The position numbers were made by a program, and so were the translations under genes. 64,000 nt of DNA from 34-65-8 sp046294735 (lineage in GTDB: Bacteria; Pseudomonadota; Alphaproteobacteria; Sphingomonadales; Sphingomonadaceae), in the NCBI GenBank assembly GCA_046294735.1, contig JBKBKB010000002.1:434001-498000 (forward strand). Reading direction: 5' to 3'. Below the pieces are notes generated by a model that saw only the letters and a program-made list of their open reading frames with translations, searched no databases and was not told the DNA's origin. Below are positions 36,514 through 44,531 of this stretch, one piece after another (the stretch's first letter is position 1; each line of letters starts with the position of its first letter).

Positions 36514-37257
36514 GTGCCAGTGATCGCGGTCTACAGCGTCAAGGGCGGTGTGGGAAAAACTACACTTGCGGTCGACCTGGCATGGCGCTGCGCGCAAATC
36601 GGTAATTTCCGGACCCTGTTGTGGGACCTCGACCAGCAAGGTGGCGCTGGTTTTCTGCTCGACGCTGCGCCGCGGCGGACCGCCCGCGCCATGTCGCTGT
36701 TCCACCGCGACACCCGCCCGCGTGACTTGATCGAACGGAGCAAGTTCGACCAGCTCGACCTGATTCAGGCTGACGAAAGCCTGCGTGCCATGCCGGTGCA
36801 ACTGGCGCGGATTGGCGGCCGGACCCGCCTGGCCCAGCTACTTGCCTTCCTGCGGGCGGATTACCGGCGGATCGTGCTCGACTGCCCGCCCATGGTGAAT
36901 GAAGTCAGCGACCAGATTCTGGCTGCGGCCGATGTCGTGCTCCTGCCGCTCCCACCATCCCCGCTTGCGTCCCGTGCCCTGAACCAGGTTCAGGAAGAAA
37001 TCAGGCGCCACCACAAGAGCCGCCCGCCGATCCTGCCCATCCTGTCAATGTACGACTGTCGGCGCAAACTGCACCGCGAGGTTCGCGACGGAGAAGGCAA
37101 GGGCTGGCCGGTGATTCCCCAAAGCAGTCATGTCGAGCAGATGGCCTTGCGCCGCGAACCGCTGCCCCTGTTCGCCAACTCGTCGGAAGCGTCGCGAGCC
37201 ATGGGCAGACTGTGGAGTGCGGTCGAGATGAAGCTGGTCGAACTCGGCCGGGCCTGA
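36514..37257 (+). CDS. Orphan ParA/MinD-type ATPase
   Basis: This is a 247-residue P-loop ATPase. The deviant Walker A is YSVKGGVGKTTLAVDLA (residues about 7-23), switch I has LLWDLDQQGGAGF (about 37-49), and Walker B is RRIVLDCPPMVNE (about 122-134). ParA-like proteins move cargo such as plasmids, chromosomes or protein clusters. No parB or typical cargo gene is next to it, so its role is unknown. GTG start at 36514, with GTGs at both 36514 and 36520. Family match is clear; function is not. Confidence 0.85.
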   Translation: MPVIAVYSVKGGVGKTTLAVDLAWRCAQIGNFRTLLWDLDQQGGAGFLLDAAPRRTARAMSLFHRDTRPRDLIERSKFDQLDLIQADESLRAMPVQLARIGGRTRLAQLLAFLRADYRRIVLDCPPMVNEVSDQILAAADVVLLPLPPSPLASRALNQVQEEIRRHHKSRPPILPILSMYDCRRKLHREVRDGEGKGWPVIPQSSHVEQMALRREPLPLFANSSEASRAMGRLWSAVEMKLVELGRA

Positions 37258-37328
37258 CGAACACGTAAAGCCTGCGGCTTGACGGCTCGGCTGGCCGTGC
37301 CATTGTGAGTGCGGGGGAGAATACGATC

Positions 37329-39287
37329 ATGCGCCACAATCTGATCCATGCCGCACTGGTGATCGGGCTGGCTGCCGGGCTGGCTTCGTGCGGCGACCGC
37401 GCTGCCGAGCTGGCAGATGCCGAAGCCGCCGTGGCGCTGGCCGAGTTTCCGGAGCGGCCGCTGTGGGGCGACACCCATCTGCACACGGACAATTCGATCG
37501 ATGCCTTCGGCTTCGGCACCCGGCTTGGCCCCGATGAGGCGCTCAAGTTTGCGCGCGGCGAGGAAGTGACCGCCACCACCGGGCTCAAGGCAAAGCTGGC
37601 CCGCCCGCTCGATTTCCTGGTGATTGCTGACCACTCCGAAGGCCTCGGCGCAACCAAGCGGCTTTACGATGCCCCCCGTTTCCTGATCCGCGACAAGACC
37701 CTGCGCCGCTGGCATGACATGATGCACGAATCGCCCCAGCAATCGCAGCTGGCGGTTGCGGAACTGATCACCGCCGCCTCGAACGGCACCCTCCCCGCAG
37801 CCTTGCGCGATCAGTCCGATGCAGAGCAAAACACCCGCGAAATCTGGACCGACCATCTTGCGACCATCGACAAGTATTACCAGCCCGGCGTGTTCACCCC
37901 GCTGGCCGGGTTCGAATACACACTGATGCCGGATGGCAACAACCTGCACCGCGTGGTCATGTTCCGCGACGGGTACGACCGGACCAGCACCGTCCTGCCC
38001 TTCCCCGGCCTAGACGGGGCGATTGACCAGCTGTGGGACTATATGGACGCCTACGAGACGGCGACCGGGGGAAAGGTGCTCGCGATCCCGCACAACTCGA
38101 ACGTCTCCAACGGGCTGATGTTCGAACTAACCGATTCAAAGGGAGGCCCGATGAGCGCCGCCTATGCGCGCCGCCGTGCACTGCGCGAACCGGTGGTCGA
38201 GGCAACCCAGATCAAAGGGGATAGCGAGAGTCACCCGTTCCTGTCCCCCAACGATGAATTCGCCAGCTTCGGCGATGTCGGCTGGGAACTGGGGAATCTG
38301 CCGCTGACCGCCGACAAAGACGATGCCATGCTGGCGGGCGAATACCTGCGCGAAGCCCTGAAGCGCGGGCTCTCAATCGAGCAGCGAACCGGGGCAAACC
38401 CCTATGCTTTTGGCATGATCGGTTCGACCGACAGCCACACTTCGCTCGCCACGGCTGACGAGGACAATTTCTGGGGCAAGCATACCGGCAACGAACCCAG
38501 TGCCGGGCGCGCGCTTGAGTCGCAGAACCTGGGAACGCGGGAAGGACGGTTCGGCTGGCATTACCTCGCCGGCGGCTATGCCGCGGTCTGGGCGCGGGCC
38601 AACACCCGGGCGGAAATCTTCGACGCGATGATGCGGCGCGAAGTCTATGCCACCACCGGATCGCGGATGGTGGTGCGTCTGTTCGCCGGGTTCGATTTTA
38701 CCGAGGCCGACTGGCAGGGCGACTGGGTCCGGGCCGGCTATACCCGCGGCGTGCCGATGGGCGGCACCTTGAAGGAACAAGGCAAGGCCCCGACCTTCCT
38801 CATTTCGGCACTGAAAGACCCGGAGGGCGCCAACCTTGACCGGGTGCAGGTGGTCAAGGGCTGGGTCAGTGCCGATGGCCAGGCACGGGAACAGGTCTAC
38901 GACGTCGTCTGGTCCGACATGGACAGGCGCGTACAGATCGGCGGCAAGGTTCCGGCGGTGGGCGACACGGTCGATCGGGCCAAGGCGACCTGGACCAATA
39001 CCATCGGCGCGCCGGAACTGCGGGTGACCTGGACTGATCCCGATTACCGCCCCGGACAGCGCGCGTTCTACTATGTCCGCGTGCTTGAAATCCCGACCCC
39101 GCGCTGGCCGCTCTACGATGCCGTGCGCTTCGGTTACCAGCTGACGCCGGATGCCTTGGCCGACGCCGTGGCGCAGGAGCGGGCCTACAGCTCGCCGGTG
39201 TGGATCGGCCCTGCGGCCGCCGAGGGCACCACCGCCACGGCCCTGTTCGATCGCAATCGTCTGAGCCGGGCCAAGAGACTCGGATGA
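37329..39287 (+). CDS. DUF3604 family protein (lipoprotein, PHP-like metal site)
   Basis: This is a 652-residue protein. The lipoprotein signal peptide ends LASCGD (about residue 20). Probable metal ligands resemble a PHP phosphoesterase-type domain: DTHLHTDNSIDAF (HxH, about residues 48-60), FLVIADHSEG (about 96), IPHNSNVSN (about 253), and IGSTDSHTSLA (D-x-H, about 368). This suggests a periplasmic metal-dependent hydrolase; the substrate is unknown. It heads a three-gene unit with a PPIase (ATGA overlap) and a HupE/UreJ transporter. The ATG at 37329 is preceded by GGGGGAG about 10 bases upstream. Confidence 0.85.
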   Translation: MRHNLIHAALVIGLAAGLASCGDRAAELADAEAAVALAEFPERPLWGDTHLHTDNSIDAFGFGTRLGPDEALKFARGEEVTATTGLKAKLARPLDFLVIADHSEGLGATKRLYDAPRFLIRDKTLRRWHDMMHESPQQSQLAVAELITAASNGTLPAALRDQSDAEQNTREIWTDHLATIDKYYQPGVFTPLAGFEYTLMPDGNNLHRVVMFRDGYDRTSTVLPFPGLDGAIDQLWDYMDAYETATGGKVLAIPHNSNVSNGLMFELTDSKGGPMSAAYARRRALREPVVEATQIKGDSESHPFLSPNDEFASFGDVGWELGNLPLTADKDDAMLAGEYLREALKRGLSIEQRTGANPYAFGMIGSTDSHTSLATADEDNFWGKHTGNEPSAGRALESQNLGTREGRFGWHYLAGGYAAVWARANTRAEIFDAMMRREVYATTGSRMVVRLFAGFDFTEADWQGDWVRAGYTRGVPMGGTLKEQGKAPTFLISALKDPEGANLDRVQVVKGWVSADGQAREQVYDVVWSDMDRRVQIGGKVPAVGDTVDRAKATWTNTIGAPELRVTWTDPDYRPGQRAFYYVRVLEIPTPRWPLYDAVRFGYQLTPDALADAVAQERAYSSPVWIGPAAAEGTTATALFDRNRLSRAKRLG

Positions 39288-40075
39288 AGCCGCCCGGTTG
39301 GACCCGCGAGCCGCTGGTCCATTTCCTCGCCGCCGGGGCGGCAATCTGGTTCGTCCTGTCCTGGCAGGGGGAGCCGGTCGATCCCGCCAGCCGCACTATC
39401 GCGGTGTCAAAGGAAGACCGCGCCCGGCTCGCCCTGCAATGGGAACGGACCCTGCAGCGCGCGCCGACCGATGCGGAACTCGACGCCCTGACCGAGCAGT
39501 TCATCCGCGAGGAAGTGCTCTACCGCGAGGCGCTGCGCCTGGGGCTGGACCAGGACGACGCCGTGCTCCGCAAACGGCTCGCGAACAAGATGGACTATCT
39601 CGCCGCGAGCATGGCGGAAACGGCCAGCGCTTCGGACAAGACCCTGCAGCAATGGCTCGACAGCCACCCCGAACGGTTCGCCCCGGACGTGCGCTACAGC
39701 TTCGATCAGCGCTGGTTTGCCGAGCAGGAAGCGGCCCGGCGCGCGCTGCCAGCGCCCGAACCGCGCGGCGAGCCGATCTCGCTCCCCCCCGCGATGGATC
39801 GGGTGAGCGGGCGCGAACTGGAGGAACGGTTCGGTGAGGCGTTTCGCAAGGCGCTCGACAAGGCCCCCGTCGGCCAGAGCTGGCACGGCCCGGTGGCGAG
39901 CGGGTTCGGCTGGCATCTGGTCCGCCTGCGCATGCGCGAGACCGGCGAAGTGCCGCCACTGGCGAAGATCCGTGACCGGGTCGAGGCCGACTGGCGCACT
40001 GAAACCAGCGCCGCGCGCAAGGACGAGGCCTATCGCCTGCTGCGCGATTCCTACCGGATCACGGTCGCGCGGTGA
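39284..40075 (+). CDS. Peptidyl-prolyl cis-trans isomerase-like protein (SurA/PpiC type)
   Basis: This is a 263-residue protein. An N-terminal hydrophobic anchor (LVHFLAAGAAIWFVLSW) is followed by a helical segment with TDAELDALTEQFIREEVLYREALRLGLDQDD, the chaperone-like SurA N-domain pattern. The C-terminal parvulin-like region has VSFDQRWFAE and SGFGWHLVRLRMR, although the canonical parvulin core is short. It should sit in the inner membrane facing the periplasm. ATGA overlap with DUF3604 and GTGA overlap with hupE; likely a folding helper for the neighbouring exported protein or transporter. Confidence 0.82.
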   Translation: MKPPGWTREPLVHFLAAGAAIWFVLSWQGEPVDPASRTIAVSKEDRARLALQWERTLQRAPTDAELDALTEQFIREEVLYREALRLGLDQDDAVLRKRLANKMDYLAASMAETASASDKTLQQWLDSHPERFAPDVRYSFDQRWFAEQEAARRALPAPEPRGEPISLPPAMDRVSGRELEERFGEAFRKALDKAPVGQSWHGPVASGFGWHLVRLRMRETGEVPPLAKIRDRVEADWRTETSAARKDEAYRLLRDSYRITVAR

Positions 40076-41052
40076 GGGCGCTGGCCGCGCTCCTGCTGCT
40101 GTGGCTGGCGCTGGCGGTTCCGGCGCGGGCGGACGAGCTGCGTCCCGGCTATATCGAATTTGCCGAGCAGGCCACTGGTGAATGGTCGCTAGCGTGGAAG
40201 CGGCCCTATCTCCAGCCTCCGCCCGAGCCGCCGCCCCCGCCGATCCTGCCGGACAACTGCACCTATCAGGGCGAAGTGCGGCAAGGCGCGGCGGGCGGGG
40301 CGGTGCTGGGCCGGGCGGAAGTGCGCTGCACCGGGGCGGTCGCCGGCAAGACGCTGGGGGTGGCCGATCTGATTGGCCAGACCGACCTGCTGGCGCGGGT
40401 CGTGCCGCTGGATGCCCCGGCCCAGGCGCTGCGGATCACTGCGGCTGCTCCTCAAGCGACGATCGCCGCCGAGGAAGTCCGCCCGCCGGTGTGGCGGACC
40501 TATTTCGTGATCGGGGTCGAGCATATCCTCGAAGGGTGGGACCACCTGCTGTTCGTGATCGCGCTGGTTCTGCTGCTGCGCCAATGGCGGCGCGCGGTGA
40601 TCGCGGCAACCGCCTTCACTGTCGCTCATTCGATCACGCTGGCGGGTGCCTCGCTCGGCTGGCTCGCCATACCGCAGCGCCCGGTCGAGGTGCTGATCGC
40701 GCTGTCGATCGTGTTCCTGGCGGTGGAGATTGCCCGGCGCGACCCGGACCGGCCCAGCCTTGCCATGCGTCTGCCGTGGGTGGTGGCGTTCCTGTTCGGC
40801 CTGCTGCACGGGTTCGGCTTTGCTGGCGCACTGGCGGAAATCGGGCTGCCGGACGAGGCGCTGGTGCCTGCCTTGGTGGCGTTCAACCTGGGGGTCGAGG
40901 CGGGGCAGTTGCTGGTGGTGGTAGTGACGCTGGCGCTGATTGCCGCGCTCACGCGCGTGTCGCTGGCGCGGCTCGAACCAGCCCTGCGACTTGCCTCCTA
41001 CGGAATCGGCGTGACCGGGGCCTACTGGCTGGTTGACCGGCTCACGGGATAG
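40072..41052 (+). CDS. HupE/UreJ family metal transporter
   Basis: This 326-residue protein has a signal peptide, then a beta-rich periplasmic domain of about 120 residues (LRPGYIEFAEQATGEW... with two cysteines, NCTYQGE and EVRCTG). A membrane domain starts at about residue 142 with FVIGVEHILEGWDHLLFVIAL, the HupE/UreJ motif. Six or so helices follow, including FTVAHSITLAG and LHGFGFAGALAE. Members of this family move nickel or cobalt in other bacteria. GTG start overlapping the PPIase stop. No urease or hydrogenase genes are seen here. Confidence 0.87.
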   Translation: MRALAALLLLWLALAVPARADELRPGYIEFAEQATGEWSLAWKRPYLQPPPEPPPPPILPDNCTYQGEVRQGAAGGAVLGRAEVRCTGAVAGKTLGVADLIGQTDLLARVVPLDAPAQALRITAAAPQATIAAEEVRPPVWRTYFVIGVEHILEGWDHLLFVIALVLLLRQWRRAVIAATAFTVAHSITLAGASLGWLAIPQRPVEVLIALSIVFLAVEIARRDPDRPSLAMRLPWVVAFLFGLLHGFGFAGALAEIGLPDEALVPALVAFNLGVEAGQLLVVVVTLALIAALTRVSLARLEPALRLASYGIGVTGAYWLVDRLTG

Positions 41053-41058
41053 CCGGTT

Positions 41059-41514
41059 CTAAGCGCTCTGCTCCAGCGGCTCGACCAGCAGCACCGCGCC
41101 ATCGCTCCCCGCAATCCGTACCCGGGTGCCGACCGGCAGGTCCACCCCGCGCGCCAGCCATTCGCTGTCGCCATGTCGGACCCGGCCCGAACCCCCTTCC
41201 AGTGCGGTGACCACGACGGCGGTCTCGCCCGTCAGGCGCTGGCCGCGCTGGTTCATCATCGGGTCAGCTTCATGGACCGGGTGGTCACGGACGAAGCGGC
41301 GTCCGGCAAACACCGCGATGAAGGCCAGCACCGCGAACAGCACGATCTGCACCGGCATTTCGATCGGCAGGAACCAGGCAACCAGCCCGGTCACGATCGC
41401 CGCACCGGCCAGCCAGATAAGGAAGAACCCCGGCACGAGAATCTCGGCTGCGGCCAGGAACAGGCCAAGCGCAAGCCATAGCCAGTGCGGAGAGAGATCG
41501 CTCAGCAGGTCCAT
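41059..41514 (-). CDS. NfeD-like protein (NfeD1b/short type)
   Basis: This 151-residue protein has three membrane helices (LWLALGLFLAAAEILVPGFFLIWLAGAAIVTGLVAW and LFAVLAFIAVF) and a C-terminal OB-fold domain (residues about 90-148) with GETAVVVTALEGGSGRVRHGDSEWLARG. NfeD proteins partner with SPFH (stomatin-like) proteins, and here the gene overlaps the SPFH gene by one base at 41514. Together they organise membrane microdomains; a protease partner is not encoded here. Confidence 0.92.
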   Translation of the reverse strand: MDLLSDLSPHWLWLALGLFLAAAEILVPGFFLIWLAGAAIVTGLVAWFLPIEMPVQIVLFAVLAFIAVFAGRRFVRDHPVHEADPMMNQRGQRLTGETAVVVTALEGGSGRVRHGDSEWLARGVDLPVGTRVRIAGSDGAVLLVEPLEQSA

Positions 41515-42491
41515 CAGCGGTCACCCCCGGCAGAGGGCACGCCGGGCCGGGCGGCCGGGCGGGGTGCGGCAGTCGGCGGCGCAGTTGGGCCGCTGACCGC
41601 TTCCCTGACCAGTTCCCCGATCCCGCCGAGCGAACCGATCAACTGGGTCGCCTCGACCGGGAACAGGATGGTCTTGGCGTTCTTACTGTCGGCGAACTTG
41701 CCGATTGCCTTGGTGTATTCCTGCGCCACGAAGTAGTTGATCGCCTGCACCCCGGAGGTCGCGATGGCGTCACTGACCATCTGGGTCGCCTTGGCTTCGG
41801 CCTCGGCCTCGCGCTCGCGCGCCTCGGCATCGCGGAAAGCGGCTTCGCGGCGCCCTTCGGCTTCCAGAATGGCGGCCTGCTTCTCGCCCTCGGCGCGCAG
41901 GATCTGGCTCGCACGGGCGCCTTCGGCCTCGAGGATTTCGGCACGCTTGAGGCGCTCGGCCTTCATCTGCCGCGCCATCGCTTCGGAGATATCGAGCGGC
42001 GGGCGGATGTCCTTGATCTCGACCCGGGTGATCTTGACCCCCCACGGCGTGGTAGCGTGATCGACCACGGACAGCAGGCGGGCGTTGATCTCGTCCCGCT
42101 TAGACAGGGTTTCGTCGAGATCCATGCTGCCCATCACGGTCCGCAGGTTGGTGGTGGTGAGCGCCATGATCGCCTGGTAGAGATTGGATACTTCATAGGC
42201 CGCTTTGCCGGCATCCAGCACCTGGAAGAACACCACCGCATCGACCCCGACCATGGCGTTATCAGCGGTGATGATTTCCTGCCCGGGAATGTCGAGCACC
42301 TGCTCCATCACGTTGACCTTCTGCCCGACCCGGTCGACGAAGGGGATGATAACATGGAGGCCGGGCTGGGCGGCCAGCGTGAACTTGCCCAGCCGCTCGA
42401 TCGTATAGACATAGCCCTGGCGCACCACACGCACGCCCATAATCATGAATACCACCGTCAGAAAAACTATGGCGACGAGCAATTCGAACAT
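41514..42491 (-). CDS. SPFH domain protein (stomatin/QmcA-like)
   Basis: This is a 325-residue protein. One N-terminal membrane helix (ELLVAIVFLTVVFMIMGVRVV) precedes the SPFH domain (residues about 25-200; VYTIERLGKFTLAAQPGLHVIIPFVDRVG, DNAMVGVDAVVFFQVLD, TLSKRDEINARLLSVVD). Then comes an Ala/Glu-rich coiled coil, about residues 205-255, and a Pro/Ala-rich tail. This fits QmcA/stomatin-like scaffolds that, with NfeD, sort membrane proteins. Start at 42491 has a GGGAGGG ribosome binding site. Confidence 0.93.
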   Translation of the reverse strand: MFELLVAIVFLTVVFMIMGVRVVRQGYVYTIERLGKFTLAAQPGLHVIIPFVDRVGQKVNVMEQVLDIPGQEIITADNAMVGVDAVVFFQVLDAGKAAYEVSNLYQAIMALTTTNLRTVMGSMDLDETLSKRDEINARLLSVVDHATTPWGVKITRVEIKDIRPPLDISEAMARQMKAERLKRAEILEAEGARASQILRAEGEKQAAILEAEGRREAAFRDAEAREREAEAEAKATQMVSDAIATSGVQAINYFVAQEYTKAIGKFADSKNAKTILFPVEATQLIGSLGGIGELVREAVSGPTAPPTAAPRPAARPGVPSAGGDR

Positions 42492-42607
42492 GGCCTGCGG
42501 CCCTCCCTGAGCAATGGATTGGATCAACCTTAGCGTACCCGCCGGGCTTTGCAATTCGGCAAGGTTTTGCCGTTAGCCCTGCCTGGTCTGACCAGCGGGG
42601 CCCGGGC

Positions 42608-42940
42608 ATGATCGAAATCGAAGTCCAGAACGAAACCCACCAGACTCAGGAGCGGCTGCGCTTCGCTTCTGTCCCGCGGATCGGCGAAGGCCTGCGCCTG
42701 CGTGAGCCCGACGGCTGCTGGGCGAGTTACGACGTGCTCGACGTGTGGTATCAGAAAGCCGAATTCGGTGATGTCTGGATCCCCTTCCTGCACGTGTGCC
42801 TGACCGCAGGCGAAACGGCGGCACCACAGGATGCGCCCGGTACGGTGCCTGCCGCGCAGGTTGTTCCGGCCCGGCGGCCTACCACGCCAGCCCCGGCGGT
42901 GGCTTACGCCAGCCTCATGTCCCAGCGGGAGAACGTCTGA
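42608..42940 (+). CDS. Hypothetical small protein cotranscribed with a response regulator
   Basis: This is a 110-residue soluble protein with no signal peptide. The first 70 residues look like a beta-barrel (IEIEVQNETHQTQERLRFASVP...DGCWASYDVLDVWYQ), and the last 40 are Pro/Ala-rich. Unrecognised. Its stop overlaps the response regulator start (TGATG), which implies coordinated synthesis and probably a shared task. It is divergent from the SPFH gene. Confidence 0.65.
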   Translation: MIEIEVQNETHQTQERLRFASVPRIGEGLRLREPDGCWASYDVLDVWYQKAEFGDVWIPFLHVCLTAGETAAPQDAPGTVPAAQVVPARRPTTPAPAVAYASLMSQRENV

Positions 42941-43491
42941 TGCACAACCTGATCAAACGCGAACTGCGCCTGGTGGAAACCACCGATCCGCTGCCCGCCG
43001 CTGCCGTTTCTCCAGCGAACGAGCCGGTTGCGACTGCTCCGGCATCGCCGCCCTCTGTTACCGATATGGCCGCCATCGTCGCAGCGGCCAAGGCAGCGGC
43101 CATGGGGCATCACCCCGCACCCCGGCATCTCACATGCCTGGTGGTTGACGATTCGCGGATGATCCGCAAGGTCGCCCGCAGGATCATGGAACAGTACGGC
43201 TTTGCGGTCAGCGAGGCGGAGAACGGTCAGGAAGCGATTGCCCGCTGCCGTTCGGCCATGCCTGATCTGGTGCTGACCGACTGGGACATGCCAGTGATGA
43301 CCGGGCCGGAGTTCGTTGCCGCGCTTCGCGGTCTGCCGGGCTCCGCCGACACGCGGGTAGTGTTCTGCACCTCCAAGTCAGGCGCGCTGGAGATCCACCA
43401 TGGCATCGCGGCCGGGGCAGACGACTGGATCGTCAAGCCGTTCGACGAGAACACGCTGGGCGGCAAACTCGCCGCCTTGGGTTTCGTCTGA
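42940..43491 (+). CDS. CheY-like response regulator with N-terminal extension
   Basis: This is a 183-residue protein. The first 65 residues are Ala/Pro-rich and not conserved; the receiver domain follows from HLTCLVVDDSRM. Phosphorylation pocket residues are present: DD (about 69-70), D in LVLTDWDMPVMTG (about 113), T/S in VFCTSKS and K in DWIVKPFD. No output domain, so it works through protein contacts. No histidine kinase or chemotaxis genes are adjacent. It follows the 110-residue protein with a one-base overlap. Confidence 0.88.
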   Translation: MHNLIKRELRLVETTDPLPAAAVSPANEPVATAPASPPSVTDMAAIVAAAKAAAMGHHPAPRHLTCLVVDDSRMIRKVARRIMEQYGFAVSEAENGQEAIARCRSAMPDLVLTDWDMPVMTGPEFVAALRGLPGSADTRVVFCTSKSGALEIHHGIAAGADDWIVKPFDENTLGGKLAALGFV

Positions 43492-43493
43492 CT

Positions 43494-44384
43494 CTAGAGG
43501 TTGGCGGCATAAAGCCGCATGAGATCATCCCACGATTCGGCTTCGGCGGCGGGCGCGTAGGCCGGGCTGTCTGGCACGGTCCAGCCATGGTCGGCGTCAT
43601 AGACCTTAGTGGTTGAGCCGCGTCCGAGCGAGGGGGCAAGGTCCTGCAACACGTCGGTATCGGCCATGGCCTTGGCGTGATCGTCCCGCGAAATCGCGAT
43701 CAGGAAACCGGCATTTGCACTGGCCATCTGGACATGGGGGCTCAGCCGGTCATTTGGGCGCACCAGTCCGCCGCCATGGAAACTGGCCGCTGCCTTGACC
43801 CGGCCGGGCATGGCTGTGGCCGTCCACACCGCGAACGGCCCGCCCATGCAGTATCCCTGCGATCCGATCCCTCGCTGGCGGTCAACTTCCTCCTGCGCGT
43901 CAAGCCACGCAACTGCTGCGCGGGCATCGGCCATGATCGCCTCCGCTGTCAGCTTGGCGCGCATGGCCCGCGCCCGGTCCCACCCGCCGTTTCCGGCAAA
44001 ATCGGCAAAGTCGGCCCAGATCGGCGCCTTGGTGTCGCGGTAATACTGGTTGAGCACCAGCGTAGAATAACCCCGTCCGGCCAGCCGTCGGGCGATGTCT
44101 TTCTTGGTTTCGCGCAAACCTGCAATGTCGGGCCACAGGATCACCGCCGGGGCAGGCCTGGTTACCGGATGGACGAACCAGCCGTCCATCGTGCCGCTGG
44201 CAGTGGGAAAGGCAACGTCGCGTTCGGCCATGGCCGGCAGGGTGATCGGGCTGCCATCCCCGGCGACGGGCCCGGCGACGGGCGCGCAGGCTGCACCGGC
44301 GACCGCCATCACGCCGAGCGCGCCGAACTGGCGCCGGCTCAGGCCTTCACGGGCCCACCGTGTCAGTTGTTCCTGGTTGCACAT
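43494..44384 (-). CDS. Dienelactone hydrolase family protein, Tat-type lipoprotein signal
   Basis: This is a 296-residue alpha/beta hydrolase. The N-terminus SRRQFGALGVMAVAGAAC carries a twin-arginine motif and a lipobox-like cysteine, so export by Tat and membrane anchoring are likely. The nucleophile elbow is GSQGYCMGG (about residue 172), with Cys as in dienelactone hydrolase, plus LIAISRDDHAKA and a final catalytic His in YDADHGWTVPD (about residue 270). Substrate unknown. Divergent from the quinohemoprotein gene by 147 bases. Confidence 0.88.
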   Translation of the reverse strand: MCNQEQLTRWAREGLSRRQFGALGVMAVAGAACAPVAGPVAGDGSPITLPAMAERDVAFPTASGTMDGWFVHPVTRPAPAVILWPDIAGLRETKKDIARRLAGRGYSTLVLNQYYRDTKAPIWADFADFAGNGGWDRARAMRAKLTAEAIMADARAAVAWLDAQEEVDRQRGIGSQGYCMGGPFAVWTATAMPGRVKAAASFHGGGLVRPNDRLSPHVQMASANAGFLIAISRDDHAKAMADTDVLQDLAPSLGRGSTTKVYDADHGWTVPDSPAYAPAAEAESWDDLMRLYAANL

Positions 44385-44531
44385 CGTCGCCGCTCCCGTG
44401 TTGCCATCTCGCCCGAACGCGGGCTGCCTGACACTGTTCCATCATTTTCGGGCAATGGACAAGCGCTGCCCGAGCGGGCAAGAAAGGTTTCAAAGCGCGA
44501 CCGGTAGAGTCGGCTAAAAGGAGAGGACGGG

